Positions 7,506-14,912 of a DNA stretch of 18,479 bases are shown here, in pieces. The stretch is from DASZXJ01 sp035545895 (lineage in GTDB: Bacteria > Planctomycetota > Phycisphaerae > Tepidisphaerales > Tepidisphaeraceae): the NCBI GenBank assembly GCA_035545895.1, contig DASZXJ010000148.1, positions 1 to 18,479 of the forward strand, in the 5' to 3' direction. Below the pieces are notes generated by a model. It saw only the letters and a program-made list of their open reading frames with translations. It ran no database searches and was not told where the DNA came from. Position 1 is the stretch's first letter; each line of letters starts with the position of its first letter. Made by a program: the position numbers and the translations under genes.

Positions 7506-10343
7506 ATGAACCGAACCGAAAAAAAGCTGTTCAAACGAACGGTGCAGTTGGGGCTGGTGCTCACGCTGGCGGTCATCCTTTGCGATTGTTTTGGTTTGCT
7601 CGATCGGTTTGAGCGTTTCATTTATGACCGCCGAGCGCAATATTGCCAATTTTTCACGCCGCCGCCCACCGACAAAATCGTTCATCTCGATATCGATGAT
7701 GAGGCCCTGCAGGACATCGGCTCGTTCCCCTGGCCACGCACCAAGCTGGCGGAGATGGTCGATGAATTGCACCGGGCCGGCGCCAAGGTGATCGGGTTCG
7801 ACATTATTTTCCCAGAAGCCCAGCCCCCGCGTTATGAGCCCGATGCGGAGGGCAAGATTCAGACCATTCAAGATGATCAGAATTTTGCCGATGCGATTCG
7901 TCGTGCCGGGAATGTGCTGATTCCGCTGTCGGTTCAGCCGCAGTCTCCTGATCGGCCGGCCGTTCTCGATCCATTGGTCGCAGCGCTCAAAAGCGATCTG
8001 GAGATGGATCAGAACCAGGCGATTGCCAAACTGCGCGGCACCAGGGTGGATACGCCTCAGTTGGATGTGCAGGTGAAAGCCAACTTTTTCATCGCGCGCG
8101 AGCAGGCAATGTTCGATCGTATCTCAGAGCAATTGGAAAAAGATCAATCCGACATCGAGCAGCTTCGCCAGATGCTCACGCCTCATGCTTATCCAAGCGG
8201 CGAACAGACGGATGTCGTCAAGCTTCTGATCACCATGCTGCCCAGCGTGCAAGCCACCCAGAGGCTCACGCGATTTACATTGCCAATCCAACCCGGTTTG
8301 CCGCCAATTTTAAGAGGCGATCAGGCGCGGGCAACCATTGCCGCATTGGCGGATGCGACAACTTACTGTGGAACTGCCGATTTCATCGAGGAAAGCGACG
8401 GCATCGTGCGATCGGTCCCGCTTTTTGTAAATTATCGCGGCCGATTGATTCCTCATATGTCTTTCGCCGCTGCACTGGCAATGCTCGATATCAAGCTCGC
8501 GGATTTGAAGATCGACGCGAGTTCAGTTACGCTGCCGATGCATGATGGCTCGACGCTGCGTATTCCCGTGAGGTCGATTCGATCGGAACGATTCGGCAAA
8601 GTGGGGATGTTCATGAGCATCCCGTGGTTTGGCGCCAGCGGCTTGGACTCCTGGTTGGCCATGTACGATTGGCCGCGGCATGTGCAATCTAAACAGCATT
8701 TGTCATTACGAAATGTGTGGGATATCAGGCAGAATCTTCGCGATATTGAACGAAACAAGCGTGAAACGGATAGCGCCCTGTTTGCGGTCAACGGGCCGTA
8801 CCCGTCTGCAAGAATTACTGCATTTCTCGCGCTTCTAGTCTCCCAGCGCGATGACGCAACACGGTCCAATCTTGTGGAAACAACGTTGAAGGACATGGCT
8901 GATTTGGCGGATATCCCCGCTCTGCAAAAATCCAAGCCGGGCGAGCTGAAGGAAGACGACCAGAAATATCTCGCGACTTACTTGGCGCTACGACATGTCC
9001 AGGAAGTCAATCAGCATTTTTTCGAACTCGTGCAAAATCGTCGTGCGGAGTTGAAGAGAATGCTTGAAGGTCGATATGCCCTGGTCGGTTGGACCGCCAC
9101 CGGCACGGGCGATTTCAAACCCACCAGCCTGCATCCGTCAATCCCTGGCGATGTCATTCAAGGCGTGATCGACAACGCGATCTTTAACCGGGATGTCTGG
9201 CGATTCGGACCGTGGATTCTCGCGGCCTTGTGCACCGCCATTGTTGGAGTGCTGACATCGCTGGCTGTGGCGCTGCTATCAGCACCGGCGGCGGCGGCGT
9301 GCACGGCGATTCTTCTACTTGGATATCTGGCAATCAACGGCATCGTATTTTTCGATTACGGCAACTGGATCGTCGGCGCAGCCGGTCCATTAACGGCAGG
9401 GGCGGTTGTCTGGACCGCACTCACGCTTTTCCGGTACATCGACGAAACCCGTGAACGCAGGCGCATTACGGACCGATTCAGCAGCTATGTCGATCCGGTC
9501 CTGGTCGATTTCGTGGTGAACAACCCCGAAACCGCACGCTTTGACGGTCTTGAAAAGGAAATGACCGTCGTTTTCACAGATCTGGCGGGCTTTACGACGA
9601 TTTCGGAAAAACTTCGCGAGCGCACCGTGCCGCTGCTCAATGAATACATGAGCCTGATGCTGCCGATCATTCGCGAAAATCGCGGGTATTGGAACAAGTT
9701 TCTCGGCGATGGCATCATGTTTTTCTACAATGCCCCAGCCAACAATCCCCGCCACGCCCCCGACGCCGTCCGAACCATTCTGCAAATGCAGAAGGCCATC
9801 GAAGGGTTCAACCAAACGCTCTTCAAGCGTGATTTGCCCGCGGTCGGCATGCGGGCGGGAATCGCAACCGGCTTGATGGTTGTCGGCGACGCCGGTTCCA
9901 CCGATGCCAAGCATCATGCATCGGATTACACCGTGCTTGGCGATGAGGTGAACCTCGGCGCGCGGCTGGAGTCTGCCAACAAGTCGTTTGAATCGCGCAT
10001 GCTCATGACCGCGCGCACGGCCGAGCTTCTGGACAGCGAATTTCTCCTGCGACCCATCGGCAAGCTTCAGGTGATGGGCAAGACACAGGGCGTCATGACC
10101 TTTGAGGCAATCTGCCTGCAAAACGAGGCGCAGGATCGCGATAAAAAAATAGCCGAAGGCTCAACCCGCGTCGTCAATCAATTCCTGGCGGCGAAATTTG
10201 ATCAATGTGTGCAGGCTGCAAAAAACCTCGAACGCGACTGTGGGCCGAGCAAATTCACCAAGCTGTATCACAAACTCGCCCAGCATTACCTTGAAGAATC
10301 CCCAAAGGATTTCAACGGCGTGATCGTACTGGATGCGAAGTAA
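7506..10343 (+). CDS. CHASE2-domain membrane adenylate cyclase (class III)
   Basis: 945 residues from ATG 7506, which follows CTGGAGA. The frame is open back to 7413, but that would overlap rsgA. A first membrane segment (about 14-31) leads into a long extracytoplasmic CHASE2-type sensor (about 35-560) that starts with IVHLDIDDEALQDIGSFPWP and ends with YALVGWTATGTGDF. Three membrane segments follow (about 569-589, 595-617, 620-644), then a cytosolic class III cyclase domain. Catalytic residues are complete: metal-binding Asp692 (VFTDLAGFT) and Asp735 (KFLGDGIM); adenine-specifying Lys731 and Asp807 (ASDYTVLGDEVNL); transition-state Asn816 and Arg820. This supports ATP rather than GTP as substrate. 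The C-terminal 75 residues form a helical tail. The sensor is longer than usual for CHASE2, with helical Gln/Asp-rich insertions around 190-250 and 400-515. The ligand is unknown. Confidence 0.93.
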   Translation: MNRTEKKLFKRTVQLGLVLTLAVILCDCFGLLDRFERFIYDRRAQYCQFFTPPPTDKIVHLDIDDEALQDIGSFPWPRTKLAEMVDELHRAGAKVIGFDIIFPEAQPPRYEPDAEGKIQTIQDDQNFADAIRRAGNVLIPLSVQPQSPDRPAVLDPLVAALKSDLEMDQNQAIAKLRGTRVDTPQLDVQVKANFFIAREQAMFDRISEQLEKDQSDIEQLRQMLTPHAYPSGEQTDVVKLLITMLPSVQATQRLTRFTLPIQPGLPPILRGDQARATIAALADATTYCGTADFIEESDGIVRSVPLFVNYRGRLIPHMSFAAALAMLDIKLADLKIDASSVTLPMHDGSTLRIPVRSIRSERFGKVGMFMSIPWFGASGLDSWLAMYDWPRHVQSKQHLSLRNVWDIRQNLRDIERNKRETDSALFAVNGPYPSARITAFLALLVSQRDDATRSNLVETTLKDMADLADIPALQKSKPGELKEDDQKYLATYLALRHVQEVNQHFFELVQNRRAELKRMLEGRYALVGWTATGTGDFKPTSLHPSIPGDVIQGVIDNAIFNRDVWRFGPWILAALCTAIVGVLTSLAVALLSAPAAAACTAILLLGYLAINGIVFFDYGNWIVGAAGPLTAGAVVWTALTLFRYIDETRERRRITDRFSSYVDPVLVDFVVNNPETARFDGLEKEMTVVFTDLAGFTTISEKLRERTVPLLNEYMSLMLPIIRENRGYWNKFLGDGIMFFYNAPANNPRHAPDAVRTILQMQKAIEGFNQTLFKRDLPAVGMRAGIATGLMVVGDAGSTDAKHHASDYTVLGDEVNLGARLESANKSFESRMLMTARTAELLDSEFLLRPIGKLQVMGKTQGVMTFEAICLQNEAQDRDKKIAEGSTRVVNQFLAAKFDQCVQAAKNLERDCGPSKFTKLYHKLAQHYLEESPKDFNGVIVLDAK

Positions 10344-10349
10344 TTCAAA

Positions 10350-10374
10350 GGTCCGGCTCATTTCTCTTCGGACC
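10350..10374. terminator. Weak hairpin in the convergent gap after the cyclase gene
   Basis: GGTCCG at 10350-10355 pairs with CGGACC at 10369-10374 around a 13-base loop, within the 41-base gap between the convergent cyclase and 201-residue genes. A short T-rich loop but no clear T-tract is present. The position suits a bidirectional terminator; the structure is weak. Confidence 0.3.
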
Positions 10375-10384
10375 AGAACCGAGA

Positions 10385-10990
10385 TTAGTCGCCCTGTTTG
10401 GCGGCGCCCAGTTCTTTTGCGATTTCACTTTCGAGCTGATCGAGCTTGCCGAGATCGGCTTTTTCCTGGGCCAATACGTCGGCTTGGATCATGCGGTCCA
10501 CTTCTTCATCGGTGACCGCTTCCGTGCCCGCTGAGGCGGGCGAGCCGATGGCGCTTTGCTCCATGGTGTCGAGGAAGATATCCATTCGTTCTTCGATGCT
10601 TCCCGCTTGCGAAACTGCGCGTTCCCAATCGGCCTGGGTTTTGGTCAGGTCCATCTCGCCGAATATGCGCCCGATTTCGCGGGCCATGAGCTGCATCGAT
10701 TCCGCAAATTGCTGGCTGGCCTGTGCCTGCTGTTGAATGAGCATCGCGTTCTGGATTGACAGCAATTGTCGCTGGAGCATTTTTTTGATCGAAGCGGTTC
10801 GCCTGAGTGCGCTGCGGATGAATTGGTACTGCTGCTCATCCCCGATCTTTTTGGCGTTCTGGGCGTTCCTGATGAAATCGCTGGAGAATTTTTCCTGCTG
10901 GCGAATCAATTTTTCGATCGCGCGGATTCCTTGGCGGATTTTCATCTCGCGATCAATGCGGCGTTCTTCTTTGCTTTTGAATAAACCCAT
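10385..10990 (-). CDS. ESCRT-III (Snf7/CHMP)-like coiled-coil protein
   Basis: 201 residues, almost wholly helical. Features matching the eukaryotic/archaeal ESCRT-III plan: a short amphipathic start (MGLFKSKEE); a long basic helical hairpin (about 9-85; residues 1-48 carry 14 Lys/Arg against 7 Asp/Glu); a helix with QFAESMQLMAREIGRIF (95-110); the linker GEMDLTKTQADWERAV (111-126), which resembles the MDL/MDI segment of CHMP1, CHMP2 and Snf7; ERMDIFLDTMEQS (134-146); and an acidic tail (about 161-195) with EEVDRMIQADV. Residues 112-201 have about 21 acidic and 8 basic side chains. Bacterial PspA/Vipp1 belong to the same superfamily, but the linker and tail here look closer to CHMP-type proteins. 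It is the last gene of the minus-strand cluster, 91 bases after the mini-membrane protein, with a weak ribosome-binding site. An unrelated coiled coil is the alternative. Confidence 0.7.
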   Translation of the reverse strand: MGLFKSKEERRIDREMKIRQGIRAIEKLIRQQEKFSSDFIRNAQNAKKIGDEQQYQFIRSALRRTASIKKMLQRQLLSIQNAMLIQQQAQASQQFAESMQLMAREIGRIFGEMDLTKTQADWERAVSQAGSIEERMDIFLDTMEQSAIGSPASAGTEAVTDEEVDRMIQADVLAQEKADLGKLDQLESEIAKELGAAKQGD

Positions 10991-11081
10991 TTTGCGACCC
11001 GAATGACAAAACCAGAATAACGAATCAATACCGAATGGCTCAATGACGAATTGGACATTCGGATTTCGTCATTTCCAACCT
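10991..11081. repeat. Spacer of short degenerate words with an inverted repeat
   Basis: This 91-base gap contains several imperfect copies of GAATGACGAA-like words on both strands. AATGACGAA at 11042-11050 is the exact reverse complement of TTCGTCATT at 11065-11073 (9-bp stem, 14-base loop). There is no coding potential. It could form a small mRNA hairpin between the last two cluster genes. Confidence 0.45.
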
Positions 11082-11342
11082 TTACCATCTCGAACTTCTT
11101 TCCCAGAATTTCAGCATCTGCCACAACGCGACGCCGCCCAGCAATACCGAAAACATTCCAAGCGGACCACCCAACGAAATGCCGCTAAAAATACAACAGA
11201 CGCCGAACATGAACGATACTGCGGTGGGTCCGCCCAGATCGTCGATCACATCGAGAAACTGATCCATCAACGAACGTTGTTCGCGCGTGGGGATCGCATA
11301 ATTGAGCAGCGGCGGAGGATGTATTTGTCGCCATCGCCTCAC
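11082..11342 (-). CDS. Small two-TM membrane protein, translationally coupled
   Basis: 86 residues starting with GTG at 11342, which overlaps the stop of the preceding gene in a GTGA arrangement. GGGAG lies 8 bases upstream of the GTG. A soluble N-terminus (1-38) precedes two hydrophobic segments (about 39-58 and 60-79) joined by a short Gly/Pro turn, a tight membrane hairpin, and then a basic/aromatic end (FWERSSRW). An internal ATG at residue 26 has no ribosome-binding site. I do not recognise a family. Coupling to the second ESCRT-III-like gene suggests stoichiometric production and possibly a membrane-docking role (inference). Confidence 0.7.
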   Translation of the reverse strand: MRRWRQIHPPPLLNYAIPTREQRSLMDQFLDVIDDLGGPTAVSFMFGVCCIFSGISLGGPLGMFSVLLGGVALWQMLKFWERSSRW

Positions 11343-11953
11343 GATTGTCGCTCCCGGTCCGCATGCCGCTGGCGCACCGCCTGGTCGGCCTGTTCAAACG
11401 CCTGCTGCTGTTTGACCTGCCCGCGGTCGAGCTGATCCCAGATATTCAGTAGTTCCTGCCCGGCCGATCCGACATTGGATGAGGCAATCGCATCTTTGTC
11501 GGATTGTGCGCCGGCTTCCAGCACTTCATCCAGCCGCTGGTTGTACATTTCCTGCGTGATCGAATCGTCGTCAATCCACTGGCTGATGCGGGCGACATCC
11601 TTGTCGGTGACGTTGAGCCTGCCCAGTGCCTTGCCGCGTCCCTGGTTTTCCTTGACCATCCTCAACCGGCTGACGGTCAGCAATTCCTTGGACCGCACGT
11701 TTAGTTCGCGTGCAGCCAGCAATTGTTCCTGCGTTTTCAGTTCAAAATCCTGCGCCAGCGCCTTGCGCAATTCTGGCGATTTCTGGGATGCGCCCTGCTT
11801 AAAGATTGCCTGTTTGTCAGCGGCGATCTTTTCGATGCTCTTCATCAAACGATCACGCTGCTTGGAAAGCAGGATTTCCTCTTTGCGCAATTCCACCTTG
11901 CTCAACTGGCTGAGCGTCTTGCGGCGATTGAACAGTTTGTGGATGAGGGCCAT
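11339..11953 (-). CDS. Second ESCRT-III-like coiled-coil protein
   Basis: 204 residues from ATG 11953; the frame is open upstream to 12022, but that stretch is low-complexity spacer. It has the same plan as the 201-residue protein: a hydrophobic/basic start (MALIHKLFNRRKT), a long helical hairpin (about 13-102) broken near KQGASQKSP (52-60), and a basic turn (RMVKENQGRGKALGR). A third helical region begins at VTDKDVARISQWIDDDSI (115-132) and continues to LDEVLEAG. A short C-terminal helix VGSAGQELLNIWDQLDRG (161-178) sits where ESCRT-III proteins carry their acidic regulatory or MIM helices. No Cys is present. Similarity to Snf7-type proteins is by helix pattern and size, weaker than for the last gene of the cluster. 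It is 82 bases downstream of the winged-helix gene and coupled to the two-TM gene. Confidence 0.62.
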   Translation of the reverse strand: MALIHKLFNRRKTLSQLSKVELRKEEILLSKQRDRLMKSIEKIAADKQAIFKQGASQKSPELRKALAQDFELKTQEQLLAARELNVRSKELLTVSRLRMVKENQGRGKALGRLNVTDKDVARISQWIDDDSITQEMYNQRLDEVLEAGAQSDKDAIASSNVGSAGQELLNIWDQLDRGQVKQQQAFEQADQAVRQRHADRERQS

Positions 11954-12035
11954 TCGATTTTTGATTTGCGAATTTCGATTTGCGATTCGGAGTTGGTATT
12001 CAATCAAAAATCGCAATTCCAAAATCGCAAATCTC
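11954..12035. repeat. AT-rich spacer with crossed inverted repeats
   Basis: CGATTTTTGATT at 11955-11966 is the exact reverse complement of 12002-12013, and GATTTGCGATT at 11977-11987 is the exact reverse complement of 12023-12033. The two pairs interleave, so both cannot form in one simple hairpin. The ATTTGCGATT word also recurs as direct copies. It lies between two cluster genes and is noncoding. Confidence 0.5.
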
Positions 12036-13490
12036 CTATCCCGCCTCGGGTTCAGCCCGGCGTTTGGTCTGTTCCGCTGCCGGCTTTGCCGGTTCCTTAT
12101 TCATTGACGCAATCGGACTCGGGTCTGTCTGTTCGGATGTTGGACCCGCAGCTTCGCGCTCAAGTTGCTCGTACAGTTCCTGTTCTTCCTCGCTCAATCC
12201 AGTCGGCGCAGCCGTGGCAACTGAATCAGCCAGTTCGGTGTCGGCTTGCAGTTTGGCGAGCATTTCCTCTGCCGCTGCCGCATCGGTTGCGATCTCCTCA
12301 CTATCCGGCAACTTGGCAACTGTTCCCTGCTGCGTCAGCTCCAGATTGTGCAGATGCGTGCCGATGACGTTGATCTGCTGATTGAACACGCCAAGCATCT
12401 GCTGGCGTCGCTCCATGTCCTTGCGAAGCTGGATCAGTTGCCCGGTAATGCGCTTGCGCATCAGCGTGCTGTCGTTTTCCTTGAATTGCGTGGTGAGCTG
12501 CTGATCTTTCGCTTCCAGAGAAGCGATCTCTTCGTATGCACGATCGCGCTGCTGGGTAAGAGCGGCTCGCTGCTGGGATAGAAAGGCGATCTTCTTTTCG
12601 GTCTCGCCTTTGCGAGAAAAGATGCTCTTGATCTTATCGACCAATGGCATTGTCGAACCTCCCTTGACGACTGGCGGAGCGGTGCCTTCGCGATAGAGCA
12701 CCAGCCGCCCGTCCAGTCGCTTGGCAGCCAGGCCGGGGTTGGCCTTGGCGTACGATTTTACCTCAGATTCGATGAAACCGATGGGCAATTGTGTTTTTGC
12801 CGCCAGCTTATCCGATGCGATGCCCCCCTGTGCCAGTTCGGCTTTGTCGGCTTCGATTAATTCCCGCACGCGGTTTCGCTTGGCCTGCTCGGCTTCAGGG
12901 TCGAACAGATCGACCAAAGCCTTGGTTTCGACGGGTCCGTGGCAGGTCCAGCCGCCCGCGTCGTTGGGCTCGGCCAGGATGACCGTGTGGTCGGCGGTTC
13001 GCTGGGCCAGTTCGTGGGCGGGCAGTTCAAATCCGCTGGTGGAAACCAGAACGACCGTAGTCGGCACGGTTGCCGCCGGAATATCGGTCAGGGCTTTGCG
13101 AGTCTGGGCAAGATCAAGCGGTTTGGGCGCCTCACCCGATATCAGCGCCCGAGTGGGCGACACGCAGGCGACGTGAATCTTGCCCACCAGTTTTTTCAGG
13201 ATCAGCCATTTCGTCGAATACAACGAAATTTCCAATGACTGCCCCAGCGGCATGCGTTCCTGCAGCGTTCGGTCCGGGCGATTGAGTTCAGACATTTGCC
13301 GTTTCACATCTGTGCCGTGGTCGCTGCGCGCGACTTGAGGCTTGAGATTCGGCACGGGCTTTCGGCCGGCGAGCGTGTCCACCATAAACCGGCTATCGGA
13401 GAGCAGGCGCTCGACATGCTCAATCATTTCGCGTTCGCGCGATTGGTGAATGGATGGGTCAGGGGAGTTTTTCATGTTGTTGGACGACAT
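12036..13490 (-). CDS. Winged-helix plus ESCRT-III-like protein (CHMP7-like layout)
   Basis: 484 residues from ATG 13490, which has GAGGA just upstream; the frame stays open to 13568 without a better start. A charged, probably disordered N-terminus (1-80) precedes an alpha/beta region (about 86-190; strands such as KIHVACVSPT and TTVVLVSTSG). A probable winged helix follows (about 205-268): helix EAEQAKRNRVRELIEADKAE, an HTH-like GIASDKLAAKTQLPIGFIES, and a wing KRLDGRLVLYREG. Residues about 281-445 begin MPLVDKIKSIFSRKG and form a long helical hairpin, then ADTELADSVATA and SEEEQELYEQLERE. The last two stretches mirror the ELAEEISEAI and EDELEAELEELE segments of Snf7/CHMP4. The last 40 residues are Pro/Glu/Lys-rich. 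Winged helices fused to ESCRT-III occur in eukaryotic CHMP7. The alpha/beta region is unassigned. The ESCRT-III reading is an inference. Confidence 0.65.
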   Translation of the reverse strand: MSSNNMKNSPDPSIHQSREREMIEHVERLLSDSRFMVDTLAGRKPVPNLKPQVARSDHGTDVKRQMSELNRPDRTLQERMPLGQSLEISLYSTKWLILKKLVGKIHVACVSPTRALISGEAPKPLDLAQTRKALTDIPAATVPTTVVLVSTSGFELPAHELAQRTADHTVILAEPNDAGGWTCHGPVETKALVDLFDPEAEQAKRNRVRELIEADKAELAQGGIASDKLAAKTQLPIGFIESEVKSYAKANPGLAAKRLDGRLVLYREGTAPPVVKGGSTMPLVDKIKSIFSRKGETEKKIAFLSQQRAALTQQRDRAYEEIASLEAKDQQLTTQFKENDSTLMRKRITGQLIQLRKDMERRQQMLGVFNQQINVIGTHLHNLELTQQGTVAKLPDSEEIATDAAAAEEMLAKLQADTELADSVATAAPTGLSEEEQELYEQLEREAAGPTSEQTDPSPIASMNKEPAKPAAEQTKRRAEPEAG

Positions 13491-13605
13491 CAAATCCTCG
13501 CGCGGTCGTATTTCGGCGCAGTCGAATAGCGAGATACGCTCCAAACAGGGCGGTCCAGCACCAGCCAACGACCGCGAGAATTTTGAACATGTGAGACATG
13601 GTTCA

Positions 13606-13663
13606 TTGTTACTGGTTACTTGTTACTTGGAATTTTCGACAAGGAACAAGTAACCAGTAACAA
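13606..13663. repeat. 19-bp perfect inverted repeat built of heptamer copies
   Basis: Bases 13606-13624 are the exact reverse complement of 13645-13663. After one mismatch the stem continues for 4 more pairs, leaving a 10-base loop. Each arm is itself a run of near-identical 7-base units (GTTACTG, GTTACTT, GTTACTT). It lies in the 188-base gap between the four-TM zinc-ribbon gene and the winged-helix gene, and no T-tract follows on the minus strand. It could be an mRNA-processing or attenuation element, or a mobile palindromic repeat. Confidence 0.6.
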
Positions 13664-13678
13664 ATAACAATCTTCCTT

Positions 13679-14590
13679 TCATGCTACGACATTTATTTGT
13701 TCCGCCACGCGTGTTCCGCATCTCGGGCAAAAATTGGCGGTCCATGACAATGGGCAGCGGCAATTCGGGCGAATGCAGATGCGTTCGTTGACCACCGGCG
13801 CGGGAACGCGAATGGCCGGGCGACGACGTTGCAGAACGGTTCGCATCTGTTCCGCCAGCATGCTGCGCCAGCGCACGCTGGTAATGAAGGTATATCGCCG
13901 ATGCGCTGCCGCCGCCAGCATGACCGGCAACGGCCAGATCGCGCCGCGCGATGACAGCAATATTCCGCCGATGATCCACATGGGCGCCAGGCCAGCTTCC
14001 AATTTCGGCATGGGAATCGCAGACATGTACTGATGAACTGCGATTTGATTAAATCGTCGCAGGAATTGCCTGACATTTTGTTGATGCCAAATTACGTGAA
14101 TCCAATCGCAAATGGCTGCCAGAGTGATACTCAGGATGAAAATGATCGCAGCCGGTGTTCGCGGAAATAGAAACGCAAATTCATAGAAGTCGCGAGGCAG
14201 CAGCAGGGGTGAAACCAGGTGAATTGCTGCTGAAACCATTGCAATTACGCCGAACAACGTCGCCAACGTCGCCAGAGCTGAATTGAATCGAATTCGATGG
14301 GCGGCGGACTGAAGTTCGCCGGCCTGGGGACAGCCGCCGGTCACGCGCATCCATTCCGCCAGATACCAAAGCTGCTGTTCGTGCTGCGCGATCACACCGC
14401 CAAGCCAGCCGGGGATTGCCAGTACGGTCGCGATTCCGCCCGTGAGAAACGCAGCAACCAGCGTCACGCCCGGCCCCCAGGACAGCTTCGCATAAAGCGG
14501 CCGGGTCAGGCTGTTCAAGACTGCGCCGGCAAGCAGATCCGGGTCGTCATCCGGATGAACGGTGCGTGTTATTGGATTGAATTGGCCCAT
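13679..14590 (-). CDS. Four-TM membrane protein with C-terminal zinc ribbon
   Basis: 303 residues from ATG 14590; a TTG two codons upstream is an alternative. Hydrophobic segments lie at about 40-66, 103-127, 145-166 and 202-228, with a basic cytoplasmic-looking stretch (RRYTFITSVRWR, RRRPAIR) after the last. The tail carries a zinc ribbon with Cys272, Cys277, Cys288 and Cys291 in a C-x4-C-x10-C-x2-C-G spacing. The next gene upstream has the same spacing, and the kinase before it has two close variants. The gene starts 15 bases after that gene's stop. I recognise no family. A membrane partner or receptor for the neighbouring cytosolic proteins is a plausible inference. Confidence 0.8.
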   Translation of the reverse strand: MGQFNPITRTVHPDDDPDLLAGAVLNSLTRPLYAKLSWGPGVTLVAAFLTGGIATVLAIPGWLGGVIAQHEQQLWYLAEWMRVTGGCPQAGELQSAAHRIRFNSALATLATLFGVIAMVSAAIHLVSPLLLPRDFYEFAFLFPRTPAAIIFILSITLAAICDWIHVIWHQQNVRQFLRRFNQIAVHQYMSAIPMPKLEAGLAPMWIIGGILLSSRGAIWPLPVMLAAAAHRRYTFITSVRWRSMLAEQMRTVLQRRRPAIRVPAPVVNERICIRPNCRCPLSWTANFCPRCGTRVAEQINVVA

Positions 14591-14605
14591 CGACAAACCA
14601 GATGA

Positions 14606-14887
14606 TTACCACATCGCCACTCGGCGCACGTGAACCCGTTGCGATGGCGCCAATTCGCTTCCACAGCGCCGGCAATAATTGGCCACTCCGGGGTTTACTG
14701 CCTGGCAACGTGAATTGGAACAAACTCGTCCGCGCGTGGCGGCGGGCATCGGCGGCAGGGGCGCGAATAGCGAACAGGCGCCACGAAAGATCGTGCCAAG
14801 GATCGATGCGATCACCCAGATCACGAAGATCACCGCCGTGATGGTTATCACGCCCATGAAAATCAGAATGGTCAATGCGGGTTCCAT
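14606..14887 (-). CDS. Single-TM zinc-ribbon protein
   Basis: 93 residues from ATG 14887; a TTG at 14899 would add four residues. One long hydrophobic helix (about 5-31) is followed by a short linker with a PLPPMP stretch, and a zinc ribbon with Cys56, Cys61, Cys72 and Cys75 (C-x4-C-x10-C-x2-C-G). It ends in a basic tail (RVHVRRV). It is 25 bases downstream of the kinase gene and 15 bases upstream of the four-TM zinc-ribbon gene, so it is very likely in one transcript with both. The function is unknown. The ribbon probably faces the cytoplasm and may serve in protein-protein contact. Confidence 0.75.
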   Translation of the reverse strand: MEPALTILIFMGVITITAVIFVIWVIASILGTIFRGACSLFAPLPPMPAATRGRVCSNSRCQAVNPGVANYCRRCGSELAPSQRVHVRRVAMW

Positions 14888-14912
14888 TTCAAATTTCAAA
14901 AACCCAAATTTT

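Noticed and set aside
9390..10121. Minus-strand open frame of 243 codons opposite the cyclase catalytic domain
   Set aside because: It is antisense to complete catalytic motifs and has no domain of its own.
13491..13568. Longer start for the winged-helix/ESCRT-like protein
   Set aside because: The frame is open, but there is no ribosome-binding site upstream, whereas the ATG at 13490 follows GAGGA. The extra residues add no domain.
10991..13678. CRISPR-like array in the cluster spacers
   Set aside because: The repeated words are 7-12 bases, degenerate and without regular unique spacers. They form inverted rather than direct spaced repeats.
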